This document shows, piece by piece, positions 17,326-26,604 of a DNA stretch of 64,000 nt. Below the pieces are notes generated by a model. The model worked only from the letters and a program-made list of their open reading frames with translations, searched no databases and was not told the DNA's origin. The stretch covers positions 1 to 64,000 of the forward strand of contig NZ_PPPT01000005.1 of assembly GCF_006483445.1 (NCBI RefSeq). The letters run 5' to 3'. The position numbers were made by a program, and so were the translations under genes. The stretch's first letter is position 1, and every line of letters starts with the position of its first letter. The stretch comes from Bradyrhizobium guangdongense. Its GTDB lineage: Bacteria > Pseudomonadota > Alphaproteobacteria > Rhizobiales > Xanthobacteraceae.

Positions 17326-19325
17326 CACTTGGCTCCGGCGAGCAGGTTGGTGCGCGCGTCCTCGGTCCGGACGACCTGATCGGCCGGAATGTCGAAGTCG
17401 CGGTGATAGTTGAAGGTGTGGCCGATCGCGACGACGAGCAGCGCGATGAAGGAGACGGCGGCAAGCAACCACATGTACCAGATCAGGCCGAACGCCATCG
17501 CGGTCGAGAGCCCGGCGAGGATGATGCCGGTGCCGGTATTTTGGGGCATGTGGATCGGCTTGAAGCCGGTGAGCGGACGCTGATAGCCGCGGCGCTTCAT
17601 GTCCCACCAGGCGTCGTTGTCATGCACGACGGGGGTGAAGGCAAAATTGTAGTCCGGCGGCGGCGAGGAGGTCGCCCATTCCAGCGTGCGGGCGTTCCAG
17701 GGATCGCCGGTGACGTCGCGGAGCTGCTCGCGGCGGAGCACGCTGACCGCGATCTGCACGAGGAAGGCGCCGATGCCGAGCAGGATCAGGAACGCGCCGA
17801 AGCCGGCGATGATGAACCAGATCTGCAGCGACGCATCGTCGAACACGCGCAGGCGGCGGGTGACGCCCATCAAGCCGAGCACATAGAGCGGCATGAAGGC
17901 GAAGAAGAAGCCGGAGACCCAGCACCAGAACGACACCTTGCCCCAGAACGGCTCGAGCCTGAATCCGAACGCTTTCGGGAACCAGTAGCCCATGCCGGCG
18001 AACAGGCCGAACAACACGCCGCCGATGATGACGTTGTGGAAGTGCGCGACCAGGAACAGGCTGTTGTGCAGCACGAAGTCGGCCGGCGGCACCGCGAGCA
18101 ACACGCCGGTCATGCCGCCGACCACGAAGGTCAGCATGAAGGCGATGGTCCACATCATCGGTAGCTCGAAGCGGATGCGGCCCCGATACATCGTGAACAG
18201 CCAGTTGAACATCTTCGCGCCCGTCGGGATCGAGATGATCATCGTGGTGATGCCGAAGAACGAGTTGACGCTGGCGCCCGAGCCCATCGTGAAAAAGTGA
18301 TGCAGCCAGACCAGGTACGACAGGATGGTGATGACGACGGTAGCGTAGACCATCGAGGTGTAGCCGAACAGGCGCTTGCCGGAGAAGGTCGAGGTCACCT
18401 CCGAGAAGATGCCGAAGGCCGGCAGAACCAGGATGTAGACCTCGGGATGACCCCAGATCCAGATCAGGTTCACGTACATCATCGGGCTGCCGCCAAAATC
18501 GTTCGTGAAGAAATTGGTGCCGACGTAGCGGTCGAGCGAGAGCAGCGCGAGCACGACGGTCAGCACCGGGAACGAGGCGACGATCAGCACGTTCGTGCAC
18601 AGCGAGGTCCAGGTGAACACCGGCATCCGCATCATGGTCATGCCGGGCGCGCGCAGCTTGACGATGGTGCAGATCAGATTGATGCCCGAGAGCGTGGTGC
18701 CGACGCCCGCGACCTGCAGGCCCCAGATGTAATAGTCGACGCCGACATCGGGACTGTAGCCGATATTGGAGAGCGGCGGATAAGCGAGCCAGCCGGTGCG
18801 GGCGAACTCGCCGATGAACAGCGAGGCCATGACCAGCACGGCGCCACCGACCGTCATCCAGAAGCTGAAATTGTTGAGGAACGGGAACGAAACGTCGCGG
18901 GCGCCGATCTGCAGCGGCACGACGTAGTTCATGAGGCCGGTGACCAGCGGCATCGCCACGAAGAAGATCATGATCACGCCGTGGGCGGTAAAGATCTGGT
19001 CGTAGTGGTGGGCGTTGAGATAACCCTCTGAGCCGCCGAAGGCGATCGCCTGCTGCGCGCGCATCATGATGGCGTCGGCAAAGCCACGCAGCAGCATCAC
19101 GATGCCGAGGATCATGTACATGATGCCGATGCGCTTGTGGTCGACGGTGGTGAACCATTCGCGCCAGAGGTAGCCCCAGAGGCGGAAATAAGTCAGCGCG
19201 CCGAACAGCGCGAGGCCGCCGGTTGCGACCACGGCGAAGGTGCCGACGACGATCGGCTCGTGCAGCGGCAGCGATTCCAGCGTGAGCCGGCCGAAGATGA
19301 GCTTGATGAGATCAGGACTGGGCAT
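17325..19325 (-). CDS. cyoB: Cytochrome o ubiquinol oxidase subunit I
   Basis: Encodes 666 residues from the ATG at 19325. It holds the catalytic haem-copper centre: low-spin haem ligand in [10 protein letters not shown], the cross-linked His-Tyr region [15 protein letters not shown], the CuB histidines in WLHHFFTMG, and the haem ligands in HFHNVIIGG. It reduces oxygen to water with quinol electrons and pumps protons. The length and about 14-15 membrane helices match E. coli CyoB. It follows cyoA after 23 bp. Confidence 0.97.
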   Translation of the reverse strand: MPSPDLIKLIFGRLTLESLPLHEPIVVGTFAVVATGGLALFGALTYFRLWGYLWREWFTTVDHKRIGIMYMILGIVMLLRGFADAIMMRAQQAIAFGGSEGYLNAHHYDQIFTAHGVIMIFFVAMPLVTGLMNYVVPLQIGARDVSFPFLNNFSFWMTVGGAVLVMASLFIGEFARTGWLAYPPLSNIGYSPDVGVDYYIWGLQVAGVGTTLSGINLICTIVKLRAPGMTMMRMPVFTWTSLCTNVLIVASFPVLTVVLALLSLDRYVGTNFFTNDFGGSPMMYVNLIWIWGHPEVYILVLPAFGIFSEVTSTFSGKRLFGYTSMVYATVVITILSYLVWLHHFFTMGSGASVNSFFGITTMIISIPTGAKMFNWLFTMYRGRIRFELPMMWTIAFMLTFVVGGMTGVLLAVPPADFVLHNSLFLVAHFHNVIIGGVLFGLFAGMGYWFPKAFGFRLEPFWGKVSFWCWVSGFFFAFMPLYVLGLMGVTRRLRVFDDASLQIWFIIAGFGAFLILLGIGAFLVQIAVSVLRREQLRDVTGDPWNARTLEWATSSPPPDYNFAFTPVVHDNDAWWDMKRRGYQRPLTGFKPIHMPQNTGTGIILAGLSTAMAFGLIWYMWLLAAVSFIALLVVAIGHTFNYHRDFDIPADQVVRTEDARTNLLAGAK

Positions 19326-19348
19326 GTGTGTTCTCTTGCGAGCTCTCT

Positions 19349-20512
19349 TTAGGAGTCTGACTTCGGACGCTGTCCGAGGAAGAAGGATGTCGAGGATTTC
19401 AGCGGCGCGAAGGTCGGCCGCTTCAGGCCGGCGCCGGTGAGCGGCGCGGCGTCGAGCGGCGCCTTGATGGCCGCGGTGGTCTGTCCCTGCGGCGCGTCGG
19501 GTGTGCAGGTGCCGACGACGAAGGCGGGCTCGGGGCCGAGCGCGGTGCCGCGGCGGGCATATTTGTCGTAGGCGAGCGGCAGCGTGTTGTTGAGGCCTTC
19601 GTGGCCGAGGCCGCCCTTGGCGTCGATCGCCATCATCTCGCTCATGCACATCTTGCCGGCTTCGACGCACATGTTGAGGATGGCGCGGTAGAGATCGACA
19701 TCGACATTGCCATAGCGGCGCACCGGCTCGTTCTGGCTCGGCTTTTCAAGCTGCAGATATTCGCCGCGACCGAGCGAGCCGCCGGTGGACTTGGCGCGCG
19801 CGACCCAGTCGTCGAAATTTTTGTCGTCCAAACCGTGGAAGGCGAAGTGCATGCCGGAGAAGCCGGCGCCGCTGTAATTTGCCGAAAAGCCCTTGTAGGT
19901 GCCGGCGTGGTTGACCACGGCGTGCAGCTTGGTCTCCATGCCCGGCATCGCATAGATCTGGCCGGCGAGCGCGGGGATGTAGAACGAGTTCATCACGGTG
20001 GACGCCGTGATGCGGAAGTTGATCGGGCGGTCGACGGGCGCTGCGAGCTCGTTGACGGTGGCGATGCCGTAATCGGGATAGATGAAGAGCCACTTCCAAT
20101 CGAGCGCGACGACGTCGACCTCGAGCGGTGCGCGCCCCTTGTCCACGGGACGTTCGGCGGCGATGCGGCCGAGCGATCGGTAGGGATCGAGCAGATGCGT
20201 GCCCATCCAGGTCAGCGCGCCCAGGCAAACGATGATGAGAAGCGGCGCCGACCAGATCACCAGCTCGAGCTTGGTCGAGTGATCCCATTCCGGCTCGTAG
20301 CGCGCCGCCGTGTTGGACTGGCGGTAGCGCCAGGCGAACACGGCCGTGAGCACCATGACCGGCACCACGATCAGCAGCATCAGGACGGTGGAGATGATGA
20401 CGAGGTCGCGCTGCTGGGCCGCGATATCGCCGGCCGGCGCCAGCACGATGAAGTTGCAGCCGCTGAGGGCAACCGCCAAAGGTAGCAGCGCCAGGATCTT
20501 GAGACGGGACAA
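19349..20512 (-). CDS. cyoA: Cytochrome o ubiquinol oxidase subunit II
   Basis: About 387 residues. A lipoprotein signal ends at LAVALSGC, two membrane helices follow ([37 protein letters not shown]), then a periplasmic cupredoxin domain. The CuA cysteines of cytochrome c oxidases are absent (the region reads [11 protein letters not shown]), so this is a quinol oxidase subunit. The start is uncertain; TTG at 20512 gives a normal-length signal peptide, and an ATG lies further upstream at 20614 but would add an atypical Cys-rich stretch. It heads the operon and is divergent from the MFS gene. Confidence 0.93.
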   Translation of the reverse strand: MSRLKILALLPLAVALSGCNFIVLAPAGDIAAQQRDLVIISTVLMLLIVVPVMVLTAVFAWRYRQSNTAARYEPEWDHSTKLELVIWSAPLLIIVCLGALTWMGTHLLDPYRSLGRIAAERPVDKGRAPLEVDVVALDWKWLFIYPDYGIATVNELAAPVDRPINFRITASTVMNSFYIPALAGQIYAMPGMETKLHAVVNHAGTYKGFSANYSGAGFSGMHFAFHGLDDKNFDDWVARAKSTGGSLGRGEYLQLEKPSQNEPVRRYGNVDVDLYRAILNMCVEAGKMCMSEMMAIDAKGGLGHEGLNNTLPLAYDKYARRGTALGPEPAFVVGTCTPDAPQGQTTAAIKAPLDAAPLTGAGLKRPTFAPLKSSTSFFLGQRPKSDS

Positions 20513-20578
20513 GGGCAGGCTCTTTGAGAATGAGTTTCTATTGCAGGACCAAGGCCTAGCTGCGGCGCAGCAATCCGG

Positions 20579-20601
20579 ACATTGGACAATTTGTCCAATG
20601 T
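20579..20601. promoter_or_regulatory. 23-bp perfect palindrome, candidate operator
   Basis: Two perfect 11-bp arms, ACATTGGACAA and its reverse complement, flank one T. It lies between the divergent cyoA and MFS genes, 67 bp from cyoA and 92 bp from the MFS start. It has no flanking T-run, so it looks like a regulator binding site and not a terminator. The regulator is unknown. Confidence 0.65.
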
Positions 20602-20692
20602 TGCAGTGCGGCATCGTAGGTCACAGAGGGCAGGCTGCCGGGTCACTGTCCGGGCAGTCGCGGTGCAATTTCAGGGACTTGAAGAGCGCAAA

Positions 20693-22003
20693 ATGGCGAT
20701 GGCACAGACCCCGGCAGTGGGCATGAATTCAGGCCAGCTTGGTCACGACCAGGCCAATCCGGGCGATATCGCCATCGGCGTCATCATCGGGCGCACGTCG
20801 GAATTCTTCGACTTCTTCGTCTATGCGATCGCGTCCGTGATCGTGTTCCCGCGGCTGGTCTTCCCGTTCGCCAGCGAACTGACCGGCACGCTCTATTCCT
20901 TCGCGGTCTTCGCGCTCGCCTTCATCGCACGTCCGGTCGGCACCGTGCTGTTCATGACCATCGACCGCCGCTACGGCAAAAGCGCAAAGCTGATTCTGGC
21001 GTTGTTCCTGCTGGGCACCGCGACCGTCGCGCTCGCCTTCTTGCCCGGCTACGCCGAGATCGGCGCCGCCGCGATCTGGCTGCTGGCGCTGGCACGCGCT
21101 GCGCAAGGTCTCGCCTGGGGTGGCGCCTGGGACGGGCTCGCCTCGCTGCTCGCGCTCAATGCCCCGCCGGAAAAGCGCGGCTGGTACGCGATGGTGCCGC
21201 AGCTCGGTGCACCGCTCGGCCTGATCGTGGCGAGTGCGCTGTTCGCCTATTTCGCCGGCAATCTCTCGGCCGAAGACTTCTTCGACTGGGGCTGGCGCTA
21301 TCCGTTCTTCGTCGCCTTCGCCATCAACGTCGTGGCGCTGTTCGCGCGGCTGCGCATGGTGGCGACGCCGGAATATGCCTCGCTGTTCGAGAGCCGCGAT
21401 CTGCAACCGGCGCGTATCTCCACCACCGTCGCCCATGAAGGCCACAACATCCTGCTCGGTGCCTTCGCGCCGCTGGCGAGCTTTGCGCTGTTCCACATGG
21501 TGACGGTGTTCCCGCTGTCCTGGGTGTTTTTGTTCACCCGCGAGAGCCCGGTGAAATTTCTGATCATCGAGATGGTCGGTGCTGTCTTCGGTGTCGCGGC
21601 GATCGTCGCCTCCGGCATGATCGCCGACCGCGTCGGGCGAAAGTCGCTGTTGATGGGATCGGCGATCGCGATCGCGATCTACAGCGGTTTTGCCCCGCAA
21701 CTGCTCGATGCCGGCGAGTTCGGCGAAACCATCTACATGGTCATCGGCTTTATCCTGCTCGGCCTGTCCTTCGGCCAGTCGTCAGGCGCGATTGCCTCCA
21801 ATTTCAAGCAGGTCTATCGCTACACGGCCTCCGCGCTGACCTCAGACATGGCGTGGCTGTTCGGCGCCGGCTTCGCACCGCTCGCCGCGCTTTTGCTAGC
21901 AACGAACCTCGGCGTCATCGCCTCTGGCGCCTATCTGCTCTCGGGTGCGATCTGGACGATCTTTGCGCTGTGGCTGAGCGGGCTGCGCGAGAGCGTGGAG
22001 TAG
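20693..22003 (+). CDS. MFS transporter (metabolite:H+ symporter type)
   Basis: Encodes 436 residues from the ATG at 20693 with about 12 membrane helices. The motif-A-like loop MTIDRRYGKSAKL, the N-terminal GRTSEFFDFFVYAIAS and the repeat loop IADRVGRKSLL match the proline/betaine and dicarboxylate-shikimate (MHS) subfamily. Substrate cannot be told. The reading frame extends upstream into the palindromic operator, so I use the first ATG giving a normal N-terminus. Divergent from cyoA. Confidence 0.88.
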   Translation: MAMAQTPAVGMNSGQLGHDQANPGDIAIGVIIGRTSEFFDFFVYAIASVIVFPRLVFPFASELTGTLYSFAVFALAFIARPVGTVLFMTIDRRYGKSAKLILALFLLGTATVALAFLPGYAEIGAAAIWLLALARAAQGLAWGGAWDGLASLLALNAPPEKRGWYAMVPQLGAPLGLIVASALFAYFAGNLSAEDFFDWGWRYPFFVAFAINVVALFARLRMVATPEYASLFESRDLQPARISTTVAHEGHNILLGAFAPLASFALFHMVTVFPLSWVFLFTRESPVKFLIIEMVGAVFGVAAIVASGMIADRVGRKSLLMGSAIAIAIYSGFAPQLLDAGEFGETIYMVIGFILLGLSFGQSSGAIASNFKQVYRYTASALTSDMAWLFGAGFAPLAALLLATNLGVIASGAYLLSGAIWTIFALWLSGLRESVE

Positions 22004-22017
22004 CAACGGGCTCCGCT

Positions 22018-22138
22018 CTTGTAGGGTGGGCAAAGGCGCGGAGCGCCGTGCCCACCGTCTTTCCCCGATCTCGGCAGAAGTGGTGGGCACGCCAGCGGTC
22101 GCGCTTCGCGCGCTCGGTGGCTTTGCCCACCCTACAAG
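22018..22138. repeat. Palindromic CTTGTAGGGTGGGCAAAG intergenic repeat
   Basis: Ends CTTGTAGGGTGGGCAAAG and CTTTGCCCACCCTACAAG are perfect inverted copies, with internal GTGCCCACC and GGTGGGCAC as a nested pair. Related to the repeats at 13419 and 37240. It fills the gap between convergent genes and may also act as a transcription stop. Confidence 0.88.
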
Positions 22139-22139
22139 A

Positions 22140-23630
22140 TCAGTCCACCACGATCTTGACGCGGTCGCGGACCTTCACCTGGCCCTTCGCATCCAGCCCG
22201 TTCAGCACGCGAAAGCGCTCGGCCGGATGGTCGACGCCGGCCATGCGGTGGGCCAGCGATTCCACGGTGTCGCCGGGCTGCACGGTGATCACCTTGATGC
22301 GCAGCGGGCGCGCGGCCTGGATTTCTTCCAGCGTCAGGCGGCGGAACGAGCCGACCGTCTCGCGCGCATTGCGCTCGCTCTCGGTGCTCTTCTGGCGGCT
22401 CGCGAAGATGAAACGGTAGACGTCGCTGCCGAAGCGCAGCGCATAGACCTTGAATTGCCACTGGTCGCCCTTGGCTGTGACTGACGCCGCCGGGAAACCG
22501 TTGATGGTGATGTCCTCGGTCGAGGCCTTGTCGACACCTTCCATCCAGCCCGAATTGAGATAGTCGCCGAGCGACTGCTCCGCCGGCACGCGCACCACGT
22601 CGAAGCGCATCGCCTGCGAGCCGCCTTCGCGCACGCCGATCACCGCCTGCGCGGTGTTGTCGAGCGTAAAATTGTCCGGCGCCTGGAAGGTGAAGCCCAG
22701 CTTTGGATGCAGGAACCGGCGCCCGCGCACAAAACCTTCGCTGGGATCCTCGCCGAACACGATGTTGTCGATCGCCGTCAGGTACGTCTCGCGGTCACGC
22801 TCGGCGCCTTCGGGCGCCGCATATTGCCGCGCAATCGTCTGTGCGTTCTGCACGCGCTCGGGCGTTGCCGGATGCGACGAGGTGAAATCCTGCGCGCGGG
22901 GATCGAGCGAGGCCTTGCCGGCCTTGAGCGCCGCATTGCGCTCCATCGCAGAAAGGAAGCGCGACGCGCCATAAGGATCGAAATGCGCACGCGCGGCAAT
23001 GCCGACGCCGATGCCGTCGGCCTCGAACTCCTGCTTGCGCGAGAAGCTCGCCATGGTGAGTTTTGTCTTGGCGAGCGCGAGCGCGGTGAGATCGGGGTCG
23101 TTGCTCATGTCTGTCACCACGCGGGTGACGATTGCGGCCTGGCGCGCCTGGTCCTCGCGCATCGCGGCGTGTTTTGAGATCACATGCGCCATCTCGTGGC
23201 TGAGCACGGAAGACAATTCGGAGGTGTCGCTCGCCAGCGCCAGCAAGCCGCGCGTGACATAGAGCTGGCCGTTCGGCAGCGCGAAGGCGTTGACCGCACC
23301 GGAATTGAGGATGGTGACCTTGTAGCCCTGATCTGGACGGTCGGACGCCGCGACCAGGCGGTCGACGGTTTTGGAGACCAGCGCCTCCAGACGCGGGTCG
23401 TCATAGGCGCCGCCGTAATTGGCGAGGATTCGCTCGTGCTCGCGTTCGGTCGCAGGCGTCTGCGCCACCGCCGGCTTCGGCTTGGGCATGATGACTGACG
23501 GTGCCGAGGTCTGGAACCGGCCCATGTCGCCACAGCCGGCGAGGGTGGCCCCCAGCAACAGGCACAGCACGGCCGGCGCAGCCCGAAGGCCGCGGGGGTG
23601 ACCCGTCTGACGTCCTAGTTCCCCATTCAC
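22140..23630 (-). CDS. M48 family metalloprotease lipoprotein with C-terminal LysM-like region
   Basis: Encodes 496 residues. A lipoprotein signal ends at LGATLAGC (Cys33). The peptidase domain has HEMAH at 145-149 and the third zinc ligand in EFEAD (201-205). A beta-rich middle part resembling the BepA-associated region follows, and the C-terminus has a LysM-like stretch (ITVQPGDTVESLAHRM ... VKIVVD). Members act in outer-membrane protein quality control. Facing the periplasm and lipid-anchored, it may degrade misassembled envelope proteins. The start is a GTG. Confidence 0.9.
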   Translation of the reverse strand: MNGELGRQTGHPRGLRAAPAVLCLLLGATLAGCGDMGRFQTSAPSVIMPKPKPAVAQTPATEREHERILANYGGAYDDPRLEALVSKTVDRLVAASDRPDQGYKVTILNSGAVNAFALPNGQLYVTRGLLALASDTSELSSVLSHEMAHVISKHAAMREDQARQAAIVTRVVTDMSNDPDLTALALAKTKLTMASFSRKQEFEADGIGVGIAARAHFDPYGASRFLSAMERNAALKAGKASLDPRAQDFTSSHPATPERVQNAQTIARQYAAPEGAERDRETYLTAIDNIVFGEDPSEGFVRGRRFLHPKLGFTFQAPDNFTLDNTAQAVIGVREGGSQAMRFDVVRVPAEQSLGDYLNSGWMEGVDKASTEDITINGFPAASVTAKGDQWQFKVYALRFGSDVYRFIFASRQKSTESERNARETVGSFRRLTLEEIQAARPLRIKVITVQPGDTVESLAHRMAGVDHPAERFRVLNGLDAKGQVKVRDRVKIVVD

Positions 23631-23669
23631 GTCGCTTACTCGTCGTGCCTAGCCGCGGCTCATGGCCGG

Positions 23670-24425
23670 CTAATTCGCGCCCAGTAACTCAACTTGTCCC
23701 ACCCGGAGCACGTCGATCCGCGGCCCGGCATTCCCTTCGACCCAACCCCGCACTCGAATCCGCCGATTCTCCAGTGACTTAGGGGCTATACCAGCGCCCT
23801 CGAACGCTGTGACCATGCGCCTTGAAATAGTCACCGCGAAGCCGCGTGTCCAGTTCCGCCCGAAATTGAGATAAGTCGTTGCCCCGGCTTGCCGGACGGA
23901 CAGGACTTTCCCCTCCACCACCACAAAGCGCCCCATCCCGGCCAAAATATCGTCCGGACTTTCCGCGTTTTTTATGGCCGATGGGTCAGCCCAATTTCCC
24001 TTTTTTGACCGCCGCGCCTCGGCCTCGGCGCCCAAGAGGGCGGCCGCGCACTCCTTGTCGGCGATTTCGCCTGACACCAGCGCCTCGCCCCGGGCGAGCA
24101 GCAGGGCCTGCGCCGGCGTGTCGTTGCCGGCGACGAAGACCAGCGCGACCTGCCGGCCGTAGCGGTCCGGCGTGTCGTCCTTTCCGCTCAGCGTGACGTC
24201 GCGACCCACCAGCAACGCGGTAAGCGCCTGCTTCGTCGTCGCGACCGGCTCGATCCCGCTCAGCCGCACCTCGCGGCCGTCGTCGAGACGCAAGCTGCGC
24301 GCGTCGGTGACGGCCGCCACGCGTCCTTCGCCCTGCGTCTCGAACTGGCACGCGCCCGCGCGTGCCGCGCCGTGAGACGCGAACAGCAGCGACGCCGCGA
24401 CGAGGAGGGTAACCGGCTGCTTCAC
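23670..24425 (-). CDS. Exported thermonuclease (SNase-like) family protein
   Basis: Encodes 251 residues with a signal peptide ending near AARAG. An SNase-like OB-fold is visible (SLRLDDGREVRLSGIEPV ... DTPDRYGRQVALVFV ... LLARGEALVSG). The Arg of DRYGR is kept, but the PE glutamate that normally follows the GI-D loop is not seen, so catalytic activity is doubtful. The C-terminal third (VEGKVLSVRQAGATTYLNFG) resembles an additional OB-like domain. Periplasmic location. Divergent from the VOC gene, 87 bp away. Confidence 0.82.
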   Translation of the reverse strand: MKQPVTLLVAASLLFASHGAARAGACQFETQGEGRVAAVTDARSLRLDDGREVRLSGIEPVATTKQALTALLVGRDVTLSGKDDTPDRYGRQVALVFVAGNDTPAQALLLARGEALVSGEIADKECAAALLGAEAEARRSKKGNWADPSAIKNAESPDDILAGMGRFVVVEGKVLSVRQAGATTYLNFGRNWTRGFAVTISRRMVTAFEGAGIAPKSLENRRIRVRGWVEGNAGPRIDVLRVGQVELLGAN

Positions 24426-24512
24426 GTTCCCCGCAAAACTTGCGCTATGCTCAACCCCAAGAGGAAACCGGCTTCACGAGCAAAGGGCAAGGGAAACGAG
24501 GAGGGGATCGAG

Positions 24513-24932
24513 ATGGGGATCGAGATCAACGGCATCGCGCATATTTTCCTGACCGCGTCCAATTTCGAGCGGTCGCGCGAGTTCTACCGCAAGCTGCTGC
24601 CGTTCCTCGGGCTGACACCCGTCATCGACATCGAGACGACCTTCTACTGCGTCGGTGGCCGCACGGCAGTCGGCATCTCCGCGCCGGCGCCGGAGCATGC
24701 GGGTGCGGCCTTCGAGCAAAAGCGCGTCGGGCTGCATCATCTCTGCTTCCGCGCACGCGAGCGCACCGATGTCGACGAGCTGCATCGCTTCGTCACCACT
24801 CTCGGTGCAAACGTCATTCGCGCGCCGCGCGAGGACAAATGGGCGCCGGGCTATTATTCGCTGCTGTTCGAAGACCCCGATGGCATCCGGCTCGAGCTCA
24901 ATCACGTGCCGGGCAAGGGATTGCTGGCGTAG
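24513..24932 (+). CDS. VOC family (glyoxalase-like) protein
   Basis: Encodes 139 residues, one vicinal-oxygen-chelate domain. Likely metal ligands include His in GIAHIFL, His in VGLHHLCF and Glu in GIRLELNH. The start at 24513 follows a strong GAGGAGGGG site. Such proteins act as glyoxalases, isomerases or dioxygenases; the substrate is unknown. Confidence 0.88.
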   Translation: MGIEINGIAHIFLTASNFERSREFYRKLLPFLGLTPVIDIETTFYCVGGRTAVGISAPAPEHAGAAFEQKRVGLHHLCFRARERTDVDELHRFVTTLGANVIRAPREDKWAPGYYSLLFEDPDGIRLELNHVPGKGLLA

Positions 24933-24949
24933 CGCGTCGTCACACACTC

Positions 24950-25037
24950 CGTCATTGCGAGGAGCCCTTGCGACGAAGCAATCCAGAGTCCCTCCGCGGA
25001 TGCATTTCTGGATTGCTTCGCTTCGCTCGCAATGACG
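24950..25037. repeat. Palindromic CGTCATTGCGAGG intergenic repeat
   Basis: Arms CGTCATTGCGAG and CTCGCAATGACG plus inner GAAGCAATCCAGA and TCTGGATTGCTTC form a long hairpin. This sequence type is common between rhizobial genes. Confidence 0.88.
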
Positions 25038-25188
25038 GTTTGGACAAATCATTCCGCTTTGCGGAAAACATGCGCGCAGACGCTGCGCGCGTGCCTGACT
25101 TGCTGCGCTCTCGCGCATGCGGCATGATCGCGGCAAGACCAATAACCAAGCCGCCATCAGAGCACGGCGCGATAAGGGAGTTTTTACG

Positions 25189-26394
25189 ATGAAAAGAATT
25201 TTGTCCGGCATGGTCGCCGCCGCGTTTGCGCTCGGTGCAAGCGCCGCGCAGGCGCAGGACAAGCCGCCGCTGAAGCTCGGCGGCATTCTGGACATGTCGA
25301 GCCTCTATGCCGACATCACCGGCGCCGGCAGCGAGACTGCGGCCAAGATGGCAGCGGAAGACTTTGGCGGCGAGGTGCTGGGGCGCAAGATCCAGATCAT
25401 CGCGGCCGATCATCTCAACAAGGCCGACAATGCGGCGAACATCGCTCGCGACATGTTCGACAATCAGGGTGTCGAGATGCTGTTCGACATCGCGGCCTCC
25501 GCCACCGCGCTGGCGGGCGGTGAGATTGCCAAGGCGCGCAACAAGATCGTCATCTTCAACGGCCCCGGCTCGATCCGCCTCACCAACGAGGCCTGCGGTC
25601 CCCTGACCGTGCACTACGTGTTCGATACTTTTGCGCAGGCCAACGTGACGGGCCTTGCTGCGGTGAAGTCGGGTCTCGACACCTGGTTCTTCCTGACCGC
25701 CGACTACGCCTTCGGCCAGGATCTGGAGAAGGACACCAGCAACGTCGTGACCAAGACCGGCGGCAAGGTGCTCGGCAACGTCCGTCATCCCCTCAACACG
25801 TCGGACTTCTCGTCCTTCCTGCTCCAGGCGCAGGCCTCCAAGGCCAAGGTGATCGGGCTTGCCAATGCCGGCGGCGACACCGTCAACGCCATCAAGCAGT
25901 CGGCCGAGTTCGGCATCATGAAAGGCGGTCAAAAGATCTCGCCGCTGCTCGCCTTCGTCACCGACATCGATTCGATCGGGCTCGAGACCGCGCAGGGATT
26001 GCTACTGGCCGAAGCCTTCTACTGGGATCTCAATGACGACACGCGCGCGTTCGCAAAACGCTTCCAGGAGCGCATGAAGCGGCCGCCGACCTCGGCGCAG
26101 GCCGGCGTCTATTCTTCCGTCACGCACTACCTGAAAGCGGTGAAGGCGGCCGGCACGACCGATGCCGCCGCGGTCATGAAGGTGATGAAGGAAACGCCGA
26201 TCAACGACTTTTTCGCCAAGAATGGCAAGATCCGCGAGGACGGCCGCATGATCCACGACATGTATCTGTTCGAGGTGAAGAAGCCGTCGGAATCGAAAGG
26301 CCGCTGGGACGACTACAAGCTGCTGGCGACTGTGGCCGGCAACGAGGCGTTCCAGTCGCTGGAGCAGTCGCGCTGCCCGCTGGTGAAGAAGTGA
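25189..26394 (+). CDS. Branched-chain-amino-acid-type ABC transporter substrate-binding protein
   Basis: Encodes 401 residues from the ATG after AAGGGAG. A signal peptide ends at ASAAQAQ. The mature part (KLGGILDMSSLYADITG) is the LivJ/Leu-Ile-Val binding fold. Closest functional groups in rhizobia bind aromatic or acidic metabolites as well as amino acids. No permease or ATPase lies nearby, so it must use a remote transporter. Its placement before an enoyl-CoA hydratase gene suggests uptake of a compound degraded by this cluster, but this is inference. Confidence 0.9.
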   Translation: MKRILSGMVAAAFALGASAAQAQDKPPLKLGGILDMSSLYADITGAGSETAAKMAAEDFGGEVLGRKIQIIAADHLNKADNAANIARDMFDNQGVEMLFDIAASATALAGGEIAKARNKIVIFNGPGSIRLTNEACGPLTVHYVFDTFAQANVTGLAAVKSGLDTWFFLTADYAFGQDLEKDTSNVVTKTGGKVLGNVRHPLNTSDFSSFLLQAQASKAKVIGLANAGGDTVNAIKQSAEFGIMKGGQKISPLLAFVTDIDSIGLETAQGLLLAEAFYWDLNDDTRAFAKRFQERMKRPPTSAQAGVYSSVTHYLKAVKAAGTTDAAAVMKVMKETPINDFFAKNGKIREDGRMIHDMYLFEVKKPSESKGRWDDYKLLATVAGNEAFQSLEQSRCPLVKK

Positions 26395-26435
26395 CGGCGT
26401 GAGCCGTCGTGGCGACACGCCGGCCCAACAACCGG

Positions 26436-26567
26436 TCGTCATCCCGGGACGCGACGCAAGTCGCGAACCCCAATGCGCAATTGCGCATTGTGGGATCCAT
26501 CGGGCCGCAGTGACTGTTGAGAAATGGATTCCGGGCTCGCGCCAAGAGGCGCGCCCCGGAATGACGA
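26436..26567. repeat. Imperfect palindromic TCGTCATCCCGGG intergenic repeat
   Basis: Left end TCGTCATCCCGGG and right end CCCCGGAATGACGA are near inverted copies. Inside is the palindrome CAATGCGCAATTGCGCATTG; a similar TGCGCAATTGCGCA core occurs in the repeat at 34770. Confidence 0.8.
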
Positions 26568-26604
26568 TGTGAGAGATCGAGACCAAAACCGAGGAACACA
26601 CCCC

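Noticed and set aside
17620-19158. A 512-codon frame overlapping cyoB in another reading frame
   Set aside because: Composition is His/Arg-rich low complexity, while cyoB has all haem-copper oxidase ligands in its own frame.
19349-20512. cyoA as cytochrome c oxidase subunit II
   Set aside because: The CuA cysteine motif is missing and the neighbours are cyoBCD, so it is a quinol oxidase.
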